From NCBI GenBank assembly GCA_011391495.1, contig JAABQK010000013.1, forward strand, positions 1-64,000: a DNA stretch of 64,000 nucleotides, written 5' to 3'. The translations under genes and the position numbers were made by a program. Below the pieces are notes generated by a model. That model saw nothing but the letters and a program-made list of their open reading frames with translations, made no database searches and was not told where the DNA came from. Origin of the DNA: Hydrogenophaga sp. Lineage in GTDB: Bacteria; Pseudomonadota; Gammaproteobacteria; Burkholderiales; Burkholderiaceae_C. Positions 47,890 to 56,011 of this stretch are shown here, piece by piece. Numbering within the stretch: the first letter of the stretch is position 1; the number at the start of each line of letters is the position of its first letter.

Positions 47890-47993
47890 GCGGCTACTGC
47901 GAAGGCTTCATGCGTCGTTGCGGCAGCTTGCCGTGCTGGTCGCACTGTCTTCGCCGCCGCACCTAGCCTGATGCCTTCTCGCTACGCCGCTTT

Positions 47994-48830
47994 ATGAACA
48001 CGAACATTGACTACCTGCTGCACCTGGCCGACAACGCGCTCGTGCTCGGCCAGCGCAACGCCGAGTGGTGCGGCCACGGCCCCATCCTGGAAGAAGACCT
48101 GGCGCTGGCCAACAACAGCCTGGACCTGATCGGCCAGTCGCGCCTGCTGTACCAGCATGCCGCCACGCTGATCAACGCCAGCCCGGCAGAGGCACAGCGT
48201 TTCGCCCACCTGCAGGGCGCACGGCACAACGGTCAGATCACGGAAGACACGCTGGCCTACTTCCGCGACACAGCCGAGTTCCGCAACTTCACCCTGCTGG
48301 AGTTGCCGCACCACGGCGCGCTGGTCGGCTATGCCGTGGCCGACCTCGACTACGCGACGACCATCGTCCGCAATTTCCTCTACAGCGCCTTGATGGTGCT
48401 GCTGTGGGATGGCCTGCAAGCCTCCAGCGATGCGCAGCTGGCCGCCGTCGCCACCAAGTCGCTGAAGGAAGTCCGCTACCACCTGCGCCATGCGAGCGAC
48501 TGGCTGGTGCGCTTTGGGGATGGCACGGACGAATCGCATCAACGCGCCCAGTCCGCGCTGGACCACTTGCTGCCCTATTGCCAGGAGTTCTGGGTTGACA
48601 GCCCCGCCGCACAAGCGGCCCAGATGCTCGGCGCCGGTCTGAGCCTGGCCAGCCTGAAGCCGGACTGGGATGCCTTGGTGGACGAAACGCTGGCCGCCGC
48701 CACGCTGCAGAGACCCCCTGTGGAAGGCTACGTGACACAGGGACAACACGGCGTGCACTCGGAGCACCTGGGCTTCCTGCTGGCCGAGATGCAGAGCCTG
48801 GCGCGCGCGCACCCTCGGGCCGCCTGGTGA
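47994..48830 (+). CDS. paaC: Phenylacetyl-CoA epoxidase structural subunit PaaC
   Basis: A 278-residue ferritin-like scaffold partner of PaaA. 'LADNALVLGQRNAEWCGHGPILEEDLALANNSLDLIGQSRLLYQHAA' and 'KSLKEVRYHLRHASDWLVRFGDGT' are typical. It keeps the four-helix fold but serves a structural role. The start is ATG 47994. The coding end overlaps the paaD GTG start (GTGA), indicating coupled translation. Confidence 0.94.
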   Translation: MNTNIDYLLHLADNALVLGQRNAEWCGHGPILEEDLALANNSLDLIGQSRLLYQHAATLINASPAEAQRFAHLQGARHNGQITEDTLAYFRDTAEFRNFTLLELPHHGALVGYAVADLDYATTIVRNFLYSALMVLLWDGLQASSDAQLAAVATKSLKEVRYHLRHASDWLVRFGDGTDESHQRAQSALDHLLPYCQEFWVDSPAAQAAQMLGAGLSLASLKPDWDALVDETLAAATLQRPPVEGYVTQGQHGVHSEHLGFLLAEMQSLARAHPRAAW

Positions 48831-49384
48831 GCCTGGCACACGCCGCCATGCAGCCCGCCACAGACACTGCCAACCCACAGGACCACGCCGCCATCTGGCT
48901 GGCCCTGGCGGAGTTGGCCGACCCGGAAATCCCGGTCATCAGCCTGTCCGAACTCGGCATCCTGCGCGAGGTGCGCAACGGTGCAGACGGCACGCCCGAG
49001 GTGGTGATCACGCCCACCTACAGCGGCTGCCCGGCCATGGGGCAGATCGAGGACGACATCCGCGCGGCGCTCACCGCCGCCGGCCTGTCGGCGCGCGTGC
49101 TCACGCAGCTGTCACCCGCCTGGACCACCGACTGGATGAGCGATGCCGCGCGCGAGAAGCTGCGCGCCTACGGCATTGCGCCGCCGCAATGCGGCAGCCC
49201 CGACCATGGGAGCACGGGCGTGTTGAAGTTTTCGCGTCAGACGACAGCGCGCGAGGCGGTGCCCTGCCCGCAGTGCGGCTCAACGAACACCACCGAGACA
49301 TCGCCCTTCGGCTCCACCGCCTGCAAGGCCCTGTACCGCTGCCTGGACTGTCTGGAACCGTTCGACTATTTCAAACCGATCTGA
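48827..49384 (+). CDS. paaD: Phenylacetyl-CoA epoxidase assembly subunit PaaD
   Basis: A 185-residue protein of the SufT/MIP18 type thought to help Fe-S assembly for the epoxidase reductase. 'LAELADPEIPVISLSELGILREV' and 'TPTYSGCPAMGQIEDDI' are the DUF59 signature. The C-terminal 'CPQCGST' and 'YRCLDC' cysteine pairs form a zinc-ribbon-like module. The GTG at 48827 overlaps the paaC stop; ATG 48848 would give a 178-residue form. A dispersed repeat follows its stop. Confidence 0.93.
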   Translation: MSLAHAAMQPATDTANPQDHAAIWLALAELADPEIPVISLSELGILREVRNGADGTPEVVITPTYSGCPAMGQIEDDIRAALTAAGLSARVLTQLSPAWTTDWMSDAAREKLRAYGIAPPQCGSPDHGSTGVLKFSRQTTAREAVPCPQCGSTNTTETSPFGSTACKALYRCLDCLEPFDYFKPI

Positions 49385-49388
49385 AGCG

Positions 49389-49454
49389 CCGGCCCCCGGG
49401 CCGTCACCCCCTTGAGGGGGCACCAGCGGACCTGCGAAGCCGGCTCCGCGGTGC
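49389..49454 (+). repeat. Dispersed GC-rich repeat, copy E
   Basis: Begins 4 nt after the paaD stop and ends 43 nt before paaE. It contains the hairpin CCCCC-TTGA-GGGGG (49407-49420) and the arm AGCCGGCT ending CCGCGGTG. It interrupts an operon whose other junctions mostly overlap. Confidence 0.8.
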
Positions 49455-49496
49455 TCTTGAAGGACTCCACCTGCTTTCTTGCCCCGGAGCTGCTGA

Positions 49497-50603
49497 ATGA
49501 CCTCGACACCCCGCTTCCACGACCTTCCCATTGCGCGTATCAGCCCCGAGGCTGCAGGCGCCGTGGCCATCACGCTGGCCGTGCCACCCGAACAGCGAAC
49601 GACCTTTGATTTCAAGCCTGGCCAGTTTCTCACGCTGCGCGCCAGCATCGGCGGGCAGGACGTGCGGCGCAGCTATTCCATCAGCAGCCCGCGCAGCCTG
49701 CTCTCGCAGCAGGGCGAGCTCACCCTGGGCATCCGTCCGGTGGAAGGCGGCGTGTTTTCCAACTGGGCCGCGAACCAGCTCAAGGCTGGCGACACCCTGA
49801 AGGTGATGCCGCCCGAGGGCCGCTTCACGGTGCACAAGCCGCGCGCCATTCACCGCGTGGGGTTCGCCGCCGGCTCGGGCATCACACCCATCCTGTCCAT
49901 CATGGCCAGCACGCTGGAAGAGTCGGCTGATTCGAAGTTCACCCTGGTCTACGGCAACCGCCGCATGGCCAGCGTCATGTTCAACGAAGCCCTGCAGGAC
50001 CTGAAAGACCGCTACCCCGGGCGCCTCACGCTGATCCATGTGCTCTCGCGCCAGGCACAGGAAGTGCCGCTGCTTGAAGGCCGCATCGACGGCGACAAGG
50101 TGCGCCAGATCATCGCTTCCCTGCTGCCGGTGGGCAGCATGGACGAGGTGTTCATCTGCGGCCCCGAAGCCATGATCGAAGCGACCGAGAAGGCCTTGCT
50201 CGATGCGGGTGTGCGGCCCGACCGCGTGCACACCGAGCGTTTCACCTCGCCCACGCTGGAAGCACTGCCGGCCGATCAGCGACAGGCCGCCATGCTCGGC
50301 CACCCGGCCGTCCGCACCGACGGCGAGGTGGCCCTCACAGTGGTGCTCGATGGCAAGCCGCACCAGCTGCGCATGGGCAAGGACGAACACGTGCTGGACG
50401 TGGCGCTCAACGCGGGGCTCGACCTGCCCTGGTCGTGCCGCGGTGGTGTCTGCTGCACCTGCCGCGCCAAGGTGATGGAGGGTGCGGTCACCATGGACAA
50501 GAACTTCACCCTCGAGCCCTGGGAGACCGAGAAGGGGTTCGTGCTGAGCTGCCAGGCCCGGCCCACCACGGACCGGCTGGTGGTGAGCTACGACGAAAGG
50601 TGA
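49497..50603 (+). CDS. paaE: Phenylacetyl-CoA epoxidase reductase PaaE
   Basis: A 368-residue NADPH reductase that passes electrons to the PaaA di-iron centre. The FAD-binding 'RRSYSISSP' (about 58-66), the NAD(P)-binding 'VGFAAGSGITPILSIM' and 'VFICGPEAMIEA' show a ferredoxin-NADP reductase body. The C-terminal plant-type [2Fe-2S] ferredoxin has C314, C319 and C322 in 'CRGGVCCTC' and a last cysteine in 'LSCQARP'. It is the final gene of paaABCDE; a convergent acyl-CoA ligase follows. paaG, paaZ and paaK are not in the window. Confidence 0.95.
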   Translation: MTSTPRFHDLPIARISPEAAGAVAITLAVPPEQRTTFDFKPGQFLTLRASIGGQDVRRSYSISSPRSLLSQQGELTLGIRPVEGGVFSNWAANQLKAGDTLKVMPPEGRFTVHKPRAIHRVGFAAGSGITPILSIMASTLEESADSKFTLVYGNRRMASVMFNEALQDLKDRYPGRLTLIHVLSRQAQEVPLLEGRIDGDKVRQIIASLLPVGSMDEVFICGPEAMIEATEKALLDAGVRPDRVHTERFTSPTLEALPADQRQAAMLGHPAVRTDGEVALTVVLDGKPHQLRMGKDEHVLDVALNAGLDLPWSCRGGVCCTCRAKVMEGAVTMDKNFTLEPWETEKGFVLSCQARPTTDRLVVSYDER

Positions 50604-50628
50604 TCCCGGTCCCTGGCGGACCCGCAGC

Positions 50629-52332
50629 CTAGTGCGCAGCCACCTGTGCCGACCCCGCCACCGCCGCAGCACCGACGTCGCGCAATTCGCGGCGCAGGAT
50701 CTTGCCGATGTTGGTCTTCGGCAGCGGCTCGCTGCGAAACTCCACCACGCGCGGCATCTTGTAGCCGGTCAGATGCTGCCGGCAGTGTGCGAGTACCGCG
50801 TCTTCGTTCAGGCCCGGGTCGCTGCGCACGATCACCACCTTGACCGCCTCGCCCGAACGCTCGTCGTGCACGCCGATGGCCGCGGCTTCCAGCACGCCGG
50901 GGTGCATGGTCAGCACGTCCTCGATCTCATTGGGGAACACCTTGAACCCCGAGACCACGATCATGTCTTTCTTGCGGTCGGTGATGCGGATGCTGCCGCG
51001 CTCGTCCATCACGCCCATGTCCCCGGTGCGCAGCCAGCCGTTGGCGGTGAACGCCTTGTCCGTCTCCTCGGGATGGTTCCAGTAGCCCTGCATCACCTGC
51101 GGACCGCGCAGGCAGATCTCGCCCACCTCTCCGCGTGCGATGAATCCGCCATCATCGTCGAGGATGGCCGCCTCCGTGCTTGGCAGTGGCACGCCGATCT
51201 GGCCGCTCCACTCCTGGATGGTGACCGGGTTGGCGATCGCCACCGGCGCACTCTCGGTCAGACCGTAGCCCTCCACCAGCGGAACGCCTGCCCGCTCTTT
51301 CCAGCGGTGCGCCACCACGTGCTGCACCGCCATGCCGCCGGCCACCGCCAGCTTCAGCGGGCGCAGGTTCACCTCGGCAAAGCCCGGTGCGTCGAGCAGG
51401 GCGCGAAACAGGGTGTTGACGCCGATGATCGCGGTGAAGGGTGTCTGACGCAGCACCTTGAGGAAGGCCGGCAGATCGCGCGGGTTGGGAATCAGCACCG
51501 CCTGTGCACCCCTGCTGAAGAAGGACAGCGCACCGGTCAGGGCGAACACGTGGTACAGCGGCAGCGGGAGGATCAGCGTCTCCTCGCCATCGTTCAGGTT
51601 GGGCGACATCCACGCGGCCACCTGGAGCACGTTGGCGACCATGTTGCCGTGGCTGAGCATTGCCCCCTTGGCCACGCCGGTGGTGCCGCCGGTGTACTGG
51701 AGGAAGGCGAGATCGCCGTGGTCGAGCCGGACGTCGTCAAGCGTCTGCGCCCGGCCCGCGGACAGCGCACGTCGGAAGTCCACCGCACCGGCCAGCCGCC
51801 ACGGAGGCACCAGCTTCTTCACATGCTTGACCACGGCGTTCGTCAGCAGCCGCTTCACCGGGGGCAGCAAGTCACCCACCTGCGTCGTCACGACCGTGCG
51901 CACCTGCGTGGCGCCGATCACCTGTTCCAGCGTGTGGGCGAAGTTCTCCAGCACCACGATGGCCCGCGCCCCGGCGTCCTTCAACTGGTGCTCCAGTTCG
52001 CGTGGCGTGTAGAGCGGGTTGACGTTCACGACCACCATGCCCGCGCGCAACACACCGAACAGCACCACCGGGTACTGCAGCAGGTTGGGCATCATCAGGG
52101 CGACGCGGTCGCCGCGCTGCAGACCCGCCACCTTCTGCAGCCAAGCCGCGAAAGCACGGCTCGCGTCGTCGAGCTGGCGAAAGCTCATCACCGTGCCCAT
52201 TGAACTGTAGGCCGGTCGGTCGGCAAAACGTGCACAGCTGGCGGCCAGCATGTCCTTGAGCGAAGCGTACTGGTGAATGTCGATGTCAGCCGGCACGCCG
52301 GCCGGGTACTGGCTGAGCCAAGGCTTGTCCAT
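50629..52332 (-). CDS. Long-chain fatty-acid-CoA ligase (FadD-like)
   Basis: A 567-residue AMP-forming acyl-CoA synthetase. The AMP-binding motif 'LQYTGGTTGVAKGAMLSHGNM', 'GYGLTESAPVAIANP', 'WLRTGDMGVMDERGSIRITDRKKDMIVVSGFKVFPNEIE' and the C-terminal Lys in 'PLPKTNIGKILRRELR' are all present. 'NPLYTPRELEHQLKDAGARAIVVLENFAH' is close to E. coli FadD. The start is ATG 52332. It converges on paaE; it is not PaaK, which has different signatures, so its link to phenylacetate is not supported. Confidence 0.9.
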   Translation of the reverse strand: MDKPWLSQYPAGVPADIDIHQYASLKDMLAASCARFADRPAYSSMGTVMSFRQLDDASRAFAAWLQKVAGLQRGDRVALMMPNLLQYPVVLFGVLRAGMVVVNVNPLYTPRELEHQLKDAGARAIVVLENFAHTLEQVIGATQVRTVVTTQVGDLLPPVKRLLTNAVVKHVKKLVPPWRLAGAVDFRRALSAGRAQTLDDVRLDHGDLAFLQYTGGTTGVAKGAMLSHGNMVANVLQVAAWMSPNLNDGEETLILPLPLYHVFALTGALSFFSRGAQAVLIPNPRDLPAFLKVLRQTPFTAIIGVNTLFRALLDAPGFAEVNLRPLKLAVAGGMAVQHVVAHRWKERAGVPLVEGYGLTESAPVAIANPVTIQEWSGQIGVPLPSTEAAILDDDGGFIARGEVGEICLRGPQVMQGYWNHPEETDKAFTANGWLRTGDMGVMDERGSIRITDRKKDMIVVSGFKVFPNEIEDVLTMHPGVLEAAAIGVHDERSGEAVKVVIVRSDPGLNEDAVLAHCRQHLTGYKMPRVVEFRSEPLPKTNIGKILRRELRDVGAAAVAGSAQVAAH

Positions 52333-52454
52333 TTGTCCCCATCCTTCTGTGGTTGGCAGCCGTGTCTGCAGGGCCACCATGGATCAATATGCCACGGGAC
52401 GTGGTACCCAGGCTTGCGCGAGGTCAAGACCCGGCAGAACCAGCGCCGACAAAA

Positions 52455-52474
52455 AAACCCGCCATGGCGGGTTT
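52455..52474 (-). terminator. Intrinsic terminator after metY
   Basis: A perfect 20-nt palindrome, AAACCCGCCATGGCGGGTTT. On the minus strand it is followed by a run of seven T, so it terminates the metY transcript 28 nt past the stop. Confidence 0.92.
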
Positions 52475-52501
52475 CTGTCTGGGGCCAGCGGGGAAACCGG
52501 A

Positions 52502-53779
52502 TCACACCTTCGCCAGCGCCTGCTCCAGATCGGCCATCAGGTCGTCGATGTGCTCGATGCCGATCGACAGGCGGACCATGTCGGGGCTCACGCCGGCCTT
52601 CTTCATCTCGTCGGCGTTGAGCTGGCGGTGCGTGGTGGTGGCCGGGTGGCAGGCCAGCGACTTGGCGTCGCCGATGTTGACGAGGCGCGTGAAGAGCTGC
52701 AGCGCATCCTGGAAGCGGGTGCCGGCCGCGATGGCGTCGGCCGATTGCAGCCCGAAACTGATGATGCCGGAGGCTTTGCCCCCCATGTACTTCTGCACCA
52801 GCGCGTGGTCCTTGTGGCCGGGCAGGCCGGCGTAGTTGACCCAGGCCACCTTGGGGTGGTTCTGCAGGTGCGTGGCGACCTTCACCGCGTTCTCGCAGAT
52901 ACGGTCCATGCGCAGCGCCAGCGTCTCGATGCCCTGCAGTATCTGGAACGCGTTCATGGGCGAGAGCGCCGCGCCCATGTTGCGCAGCGGCACCACACGG
53001 GCGCGCCCGATGTAGGCCGCAGCACCCAGCGCCTCGGTGTAGACCACGCCGTGGTAGCTCACGTCGGGTTCGTTCAGGCGCTTGAAGCGCGCCTTGTGCT
53101 GCGCCCACGGGAACTTGCCGCTGTCCACGATGGCGCCGCCGATGGTGGTGCCGTGGCCGCCGAGGTATTTGGTCAGTGAATGCACCACGATGTCGGCGCC
53201 GTGTTCGAACGGGCGGCACAGGTAGGGGCTGGTCACCGTGTTGTCCACGATCAGCGGCACACCCGCGTCGTGCGCCACTTTGGCGAGTGCACCGATGTCG
53301 GTCACGTTGCCGAGCGGATTGCCGATGGACTCGCAGTAGATCGCCTTGGTCCTGTCGTCGATCAGCGCGGCGAACGCGGCCGGGTCGCGCGGGTCCGCGA
53401 AACGCACCGTGATGCCCTGCTGCGGGAAGGTGTGGGCAAACAGGTTGTAGGTGCCGCCGTAGAGCGTGCTGGCCGAGACGATGTTGTCACCGGCCTCGGC
53501 AATGGTCTGGATCGCCGCCGTGATCGCCGCCATGCCCGAGGCCATGGCCAGCGCGCCCACACCGCCCTCCAGGGCGGCCAGGCGCGCTTCGAGCACGCCG
53601 TTGGTCGGGTTCATGATGCGGCTGTAGATGTTGCCGGCGACCTTGAGGTCGAACAGGTCGGCACCGTGCTGCGTGTCGTCGAACGCGTAGGCCACGGTCT
53701 GGTAGATCGGCACCGCCACCGCCTTGGTGGTGGGGTCCGGGCTGTAGCCGCCATGCACGGCGATGGTTTCGATCTTCAC
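52502..53779 (-). CDS. metY: O-acetylhomoserine sulfhydrylase
   Basis: A 425-residue PLP enzyme (Cys/Met metabolism family) that makes homocysteine from O-acetylhomoserine and sulfide, or a close relative. '[31 protein letters not shown]' opens it, '[19 protein letters not shown]' and '[20 protein letters not shown]' (PLP Lys in the SLTK motif) follow. '[37 protein letters not shown]' is the C-terminal signature. The start is GTG 53779, with AGGAG 7 nt upstream. It follows rlpA on the same strand and ends at a strong terminator. Confidence 0.93.
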   Translation of the reverse strand: MKIETIAVHGGYSPDPTTKAVAVPIYQTVAYAFDDTQHGADLFDLKVAGNIYSRIMNPTNGVLEARLAALEGGVGALAMASGMAAITAAIQTIAEAGDNIVSASTLYGGTYNLFAHTFPQQGITVRFADPRDPAAFAALIDDRTKAIYCESIGNPLGNVTDIGALAKVAHDAGVPLIVDNTVTSPYLCRPFEHGADIVVHSLTKYLGGHGTTIGGAIVDSGKFPWAQHKARFKRLNEPDVSYHGVVYTEALGAAAYIGRARVVPLRNMGAALSPMNAFQILQGIETLALRMDRICENAVKVATHLQNHPKVAWVNYAGLPGHKDHALVQKYMGGKASGIISFGLQSADAIAAGTRFQDALQLFTRLVNIGDAKSLACHPATTTHRQLNADEMKKAGVSPDMVRLSIGIEHIDDLMADLEQALAKV

Positions 53780-53831
53780 GGGCGTCTCCTGGGAATGTTG
53801 GGGAAGGAAGATTGTGCGGCACGGCACGCCC

Positions 53832-54230
53832 TCAGGGCCTCAGCAACACGACACGGGCGGTACCCGCCTGGACAAATCCCAGGGCGCTGGCGGCCGCACG
53901 GCTGAGATCGATGATGCGGCTCTTGACGTGCGGCCCCCGGTCGTTGATGCGCACCACGACCTCGCGGCCATTGCCCAGGCTGCGCACCCGGACACGCGTG
54001 CCGAAGGGCAGCGTGGGGTGCGCCGCGGTCAGCGCGTTCTCGTCAAACAGCTCACCGCTGGCGGTGCGCCGGCCGTGGAAGCGGCCGCCGTACCAGGAGG
54101 CCACGCCGCGGCCGATGTCGGCCTCGCCCGCCTCCTGCGTGGTCGCGCCGCCCGGTCCGGTGGCGCAACCCGCCAGCGGCAGACAAGCCAGGGCCAGGAC
54201 CAGGACCAGAAAACGCCGGTTGTGCCTCAT
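53832..54230 (-). CDS. rlpA: RlpA-like lipoprotein
   Basis: A 132-residue lipoprotein with lipobox LAGC (about 19-22) and a double-psi beta-barrel domain: 'GVASWYGGRFHGRRTASGELFDENALTAAHPTLPFGTRVRVRSLGNGREVVVRINDRGP'. RlpA proteins cleave or bind denuded septal glycan. Here the C-terminal SPOR domain seen in many RlpA proteins is missing. Its ATG (54230) overlaps the metF stop (ATGA), so it is coupled to that unrelated gene. Confidence 0.9.
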   Translation of the reverse strand: MRHNRRFLVLVLALACLPLAGCATGPGGATTQEAGEADIGRGVASWYGGRFHGRRTASGELFDENALTAAHPTLPFGTRVRVRSLGNGREVVVRINDRGPHVKSRIIDLSRAAASALGFVQAGTARVVLLRP

Positions 54231-55057
54231 GCCAGCTGCAGCCGTTTCACGATGTCCAGCGTGGCCGCGCTCTGGTTCATGGTGTAGAAGTGCAAGGCCG
54301 GCACACCCGCGTTGCGCAGCTGGTCGCACAGGTCGGTGACCACGTCCAGCCCAAAGGCCTTGATCGACGCCAGATCGTCGCCGTAGGCCTGCAGCCGCAG
54401 ACGGATCCAGCGCGGGATTTCGGCACCGCAGGCATCCGAAAAGCGCAGCAGCTGCGACGAGCTGGTGATCGGCATGATGCCGGGCACCACCGGCACGTCG
54501 GCACCGAGCTTGTGCGCGTCGTCCACGAAACGGAAGTAGGCATCGCTGTTGTAGAAATACTGGGTGATGGCCGAGTCGGCGCCCGCGCGCACCTTGGTGG
54601 CGTAGGCCTGCAGGTCGGCTTCGGGCGACTTCGCCTGTGGATGAATCTCCGGGTAGGCCGCCACCTCGATGTGGAAGTCGCGCCCAGTCTCGGCGCGGAT
54701 GAAAGCCACCAGGTCACTCGCATGGTTGAACTCGCCGCCGATGCCGTAGCCGCTGGGCAGATCGCCGCGCAAGGCCACCAGACGCTGCACGCCCATGGCC
54801 TTGAGCGTGGCGAGTTGCTCGCGCACGCTGGCCCTGGTCGCACCGATGCACGAAAAATGCGAGGCCGCGGCCACACCCTCGGCCAGGATCGCCCCCACCG
54901 TGTCGAAGGTGCCCTGGTGGGTGGACCCCCCCGCGCCGTAGGTGACCGAGCAGAACTCGGGCCTGAGCGCGTAGAGCTGCTGGCGCACGGCGCCCAGCTT
55001 CTGTGCGCCCTCGGGCGTCTTGGGTGGAAAGAATTCAAAACTCAGTGGCAACGCCAT
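54227..55057 (-). CDS. metF: 5,10-methylenetetrahydrofolate reductase
   Basis: A 276-residue FAD enzyme that makes 5-methyl-tetrahydrofolate for methionine synthesis. 'LPLSFEFFPPKTPEGAQKL' (catalytic Glu in the FEFFPP motif), 'FCSVTYGAGGSTHQGT', 'LVALRGDLPSG' and 'AVHNA-like' flavin contacts are present. Length equals the bacterial norm. It lies downstream of the SAH-riboswitch gene ahcY with tlyA between, a grouping seen in other Betaproteobacteria. Confidence 0.96.
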   Translation of the reverse strand: MALPLSFEFFPPKTPEGAQKLGAVRQQLYALRPEFCSVTYGAGGSTHQGTFDTVGAILAEGVAAASHFSCIGATRASVREQLATLKAMGVQRLVALRGDLPSGYGIGGEFNHASDLVAFIRAETGRDFHIEVAAYPEIHPQAKSPEADLQAYATKVRAGADSAITQYFYNSDAYFRFVDDAHKLGADVPVVPGIMPITSSSQLLRFSDACGAEIPRWIRLRLQAYGDDLASIKAFGLDVVTDLCDQLRNAGVPALHFYTMNQSAATLDIVKRLQLA

Positions 55058-55096
55058 GGTGTTTCCTTGTGCTTCGCCGAACGCCTCGGGCCCGTT

Positions 55097-55864
55097 TCAG
55101 GCCAGTCGCTTCGCCCAGACGAAAAATTCCCGGTTGCCGTCACCCCCGGTGATGGCACTTTCAAAATAGTCCTGCAGGGCCAGGCCGTTGCCTGCACAGG
55201 CTTGCGCGATGCGCTCGCGCACCAGCGCATAACTCGCAGCGTCTTTCACCAGGCCGCCCTTGCCGATGTGTTCGGGCTGCAACTCGAACTGCGGCTTGAC
55301 CAGCATCAGCAGGTCACCCCTTGGCTTGAGCAGCGGCACGATGGCCGGCCACACCAGCGTCTGCGAAATGAACGACAGGTCCCCCACGATCAGGTCAAAC
55401 GGTGCACCAGCGGACTCGCCGCCCATCTGCACCAGCTGCTCAGCCGTCAGCTCGCGGGCGTTGCACTTCTGAATGCAGACCACACGCGCATCGGGACGCA
55501 GCTTCGGATGCAGCTGGCCCTGGCCCACGTCCACGCCCACCACCTGCGCGACGCCGCGTTGCAGCAGACAGTCGCTGAAGCCACCGCTGCTCTGCCCCAC
55601 GTCGAGGCAGCGCCAGCCGCGCACATCGAGTCCGCAGTGCGTGAGCGCGCCATCGAGCTTCAAACCACCGCGCGACACGAAGCGTGACTCGGCCGTGTCC
55701 AGCAGTTCCAGTTCCACCGTCTCGCGCAGCTCCTCGCCGTTCTTGGTGACGGCCCTCCAGTCGCCACCCGGCAGGCGCCAACGCACGCCCGCAGCGATCA
55801 GCCGCTGCGCCTGCGAGCGTGAAGCGGCCAGGCCGCGATCGACAAGAAGTTGGTCAGCACGCAT
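55097..55864 (-). CDS. tlyA: TlyA-family rRNA methyltransferase
   Basis: A 255-residue SAM-dependent 2'-O-methyltransferase of the TlyA/hemolysin A family. The N-terminal S4 RNA-binding domain 'MRADQLLVDRGLAASRSQAQRLIAAGVR' is joined to an FtsJ-like domain with the SAM motif 'CLDVGQSSGGFSDCLLQRG' and 'LIVGDLSFIS'. In mycobacteria TlyA methylates both rRNA subunits; the target here is assumed similar. It lies between ahcY and metF on one strand. Confidence 0.92.
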   Translation of the reverse strand: MRADQLLVDRGLAASRSQAQRLIAAGVRWRLPGGDWRAVTKNGEELRETVELELLDTAESRFVSRGGLKLDGALTHCGLDVRGWRCLDVGQSSGGFSDCLLQRGVAQVVGVDVGQGQLHPKLRPDARVVCIQKCNARELTAEQLVQMGGESAGAPFDLIVGDLSFISQTLVWPAIVPLLKPRGDLLMLVKPQFELQPEHIGKGGLVKDAASYALVRERIAQACAGNGLALQDYFESAITGGDGNREFFVWAKRLA

Positions 55865-55934
55865 GGGGAACAGCGCAACGAGTAGAGCAACGTCGCCGAA
55901 GCGAAACGAGCGGTCCAGAGGCCGCGAGCGTCCA

Positions 55935-56011
55935 GGGCGCCGCGGAACCGGCTCCGCCGGGCCGCCAGCGCCGTCCCCCCGGGGGGTGACGCCGAAGGCG
56001 GCGCGGGGGGG
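55935..56011 (-). repeat. Dispersed GC-rich repeat, copy F
   Basis: Starts directly at the ahcY stop and ends 70 nt before tlyA. It has a GCCGCC-TTC-GGCG arm, a CCCCCC-GGGGGG hairpin without a proper loop (55975-55986), and a CCGGC-GGA-GCCGG arm ending CCGCGGCGCC. Confidence 0.8.

Noticed and set aside
50629-52332. Phenylacetate-CoA ligase PaaK
   Set aside because: Although beside paaE, the ligase has FadD-type signatures and converges on the operon rather than belonging to it.
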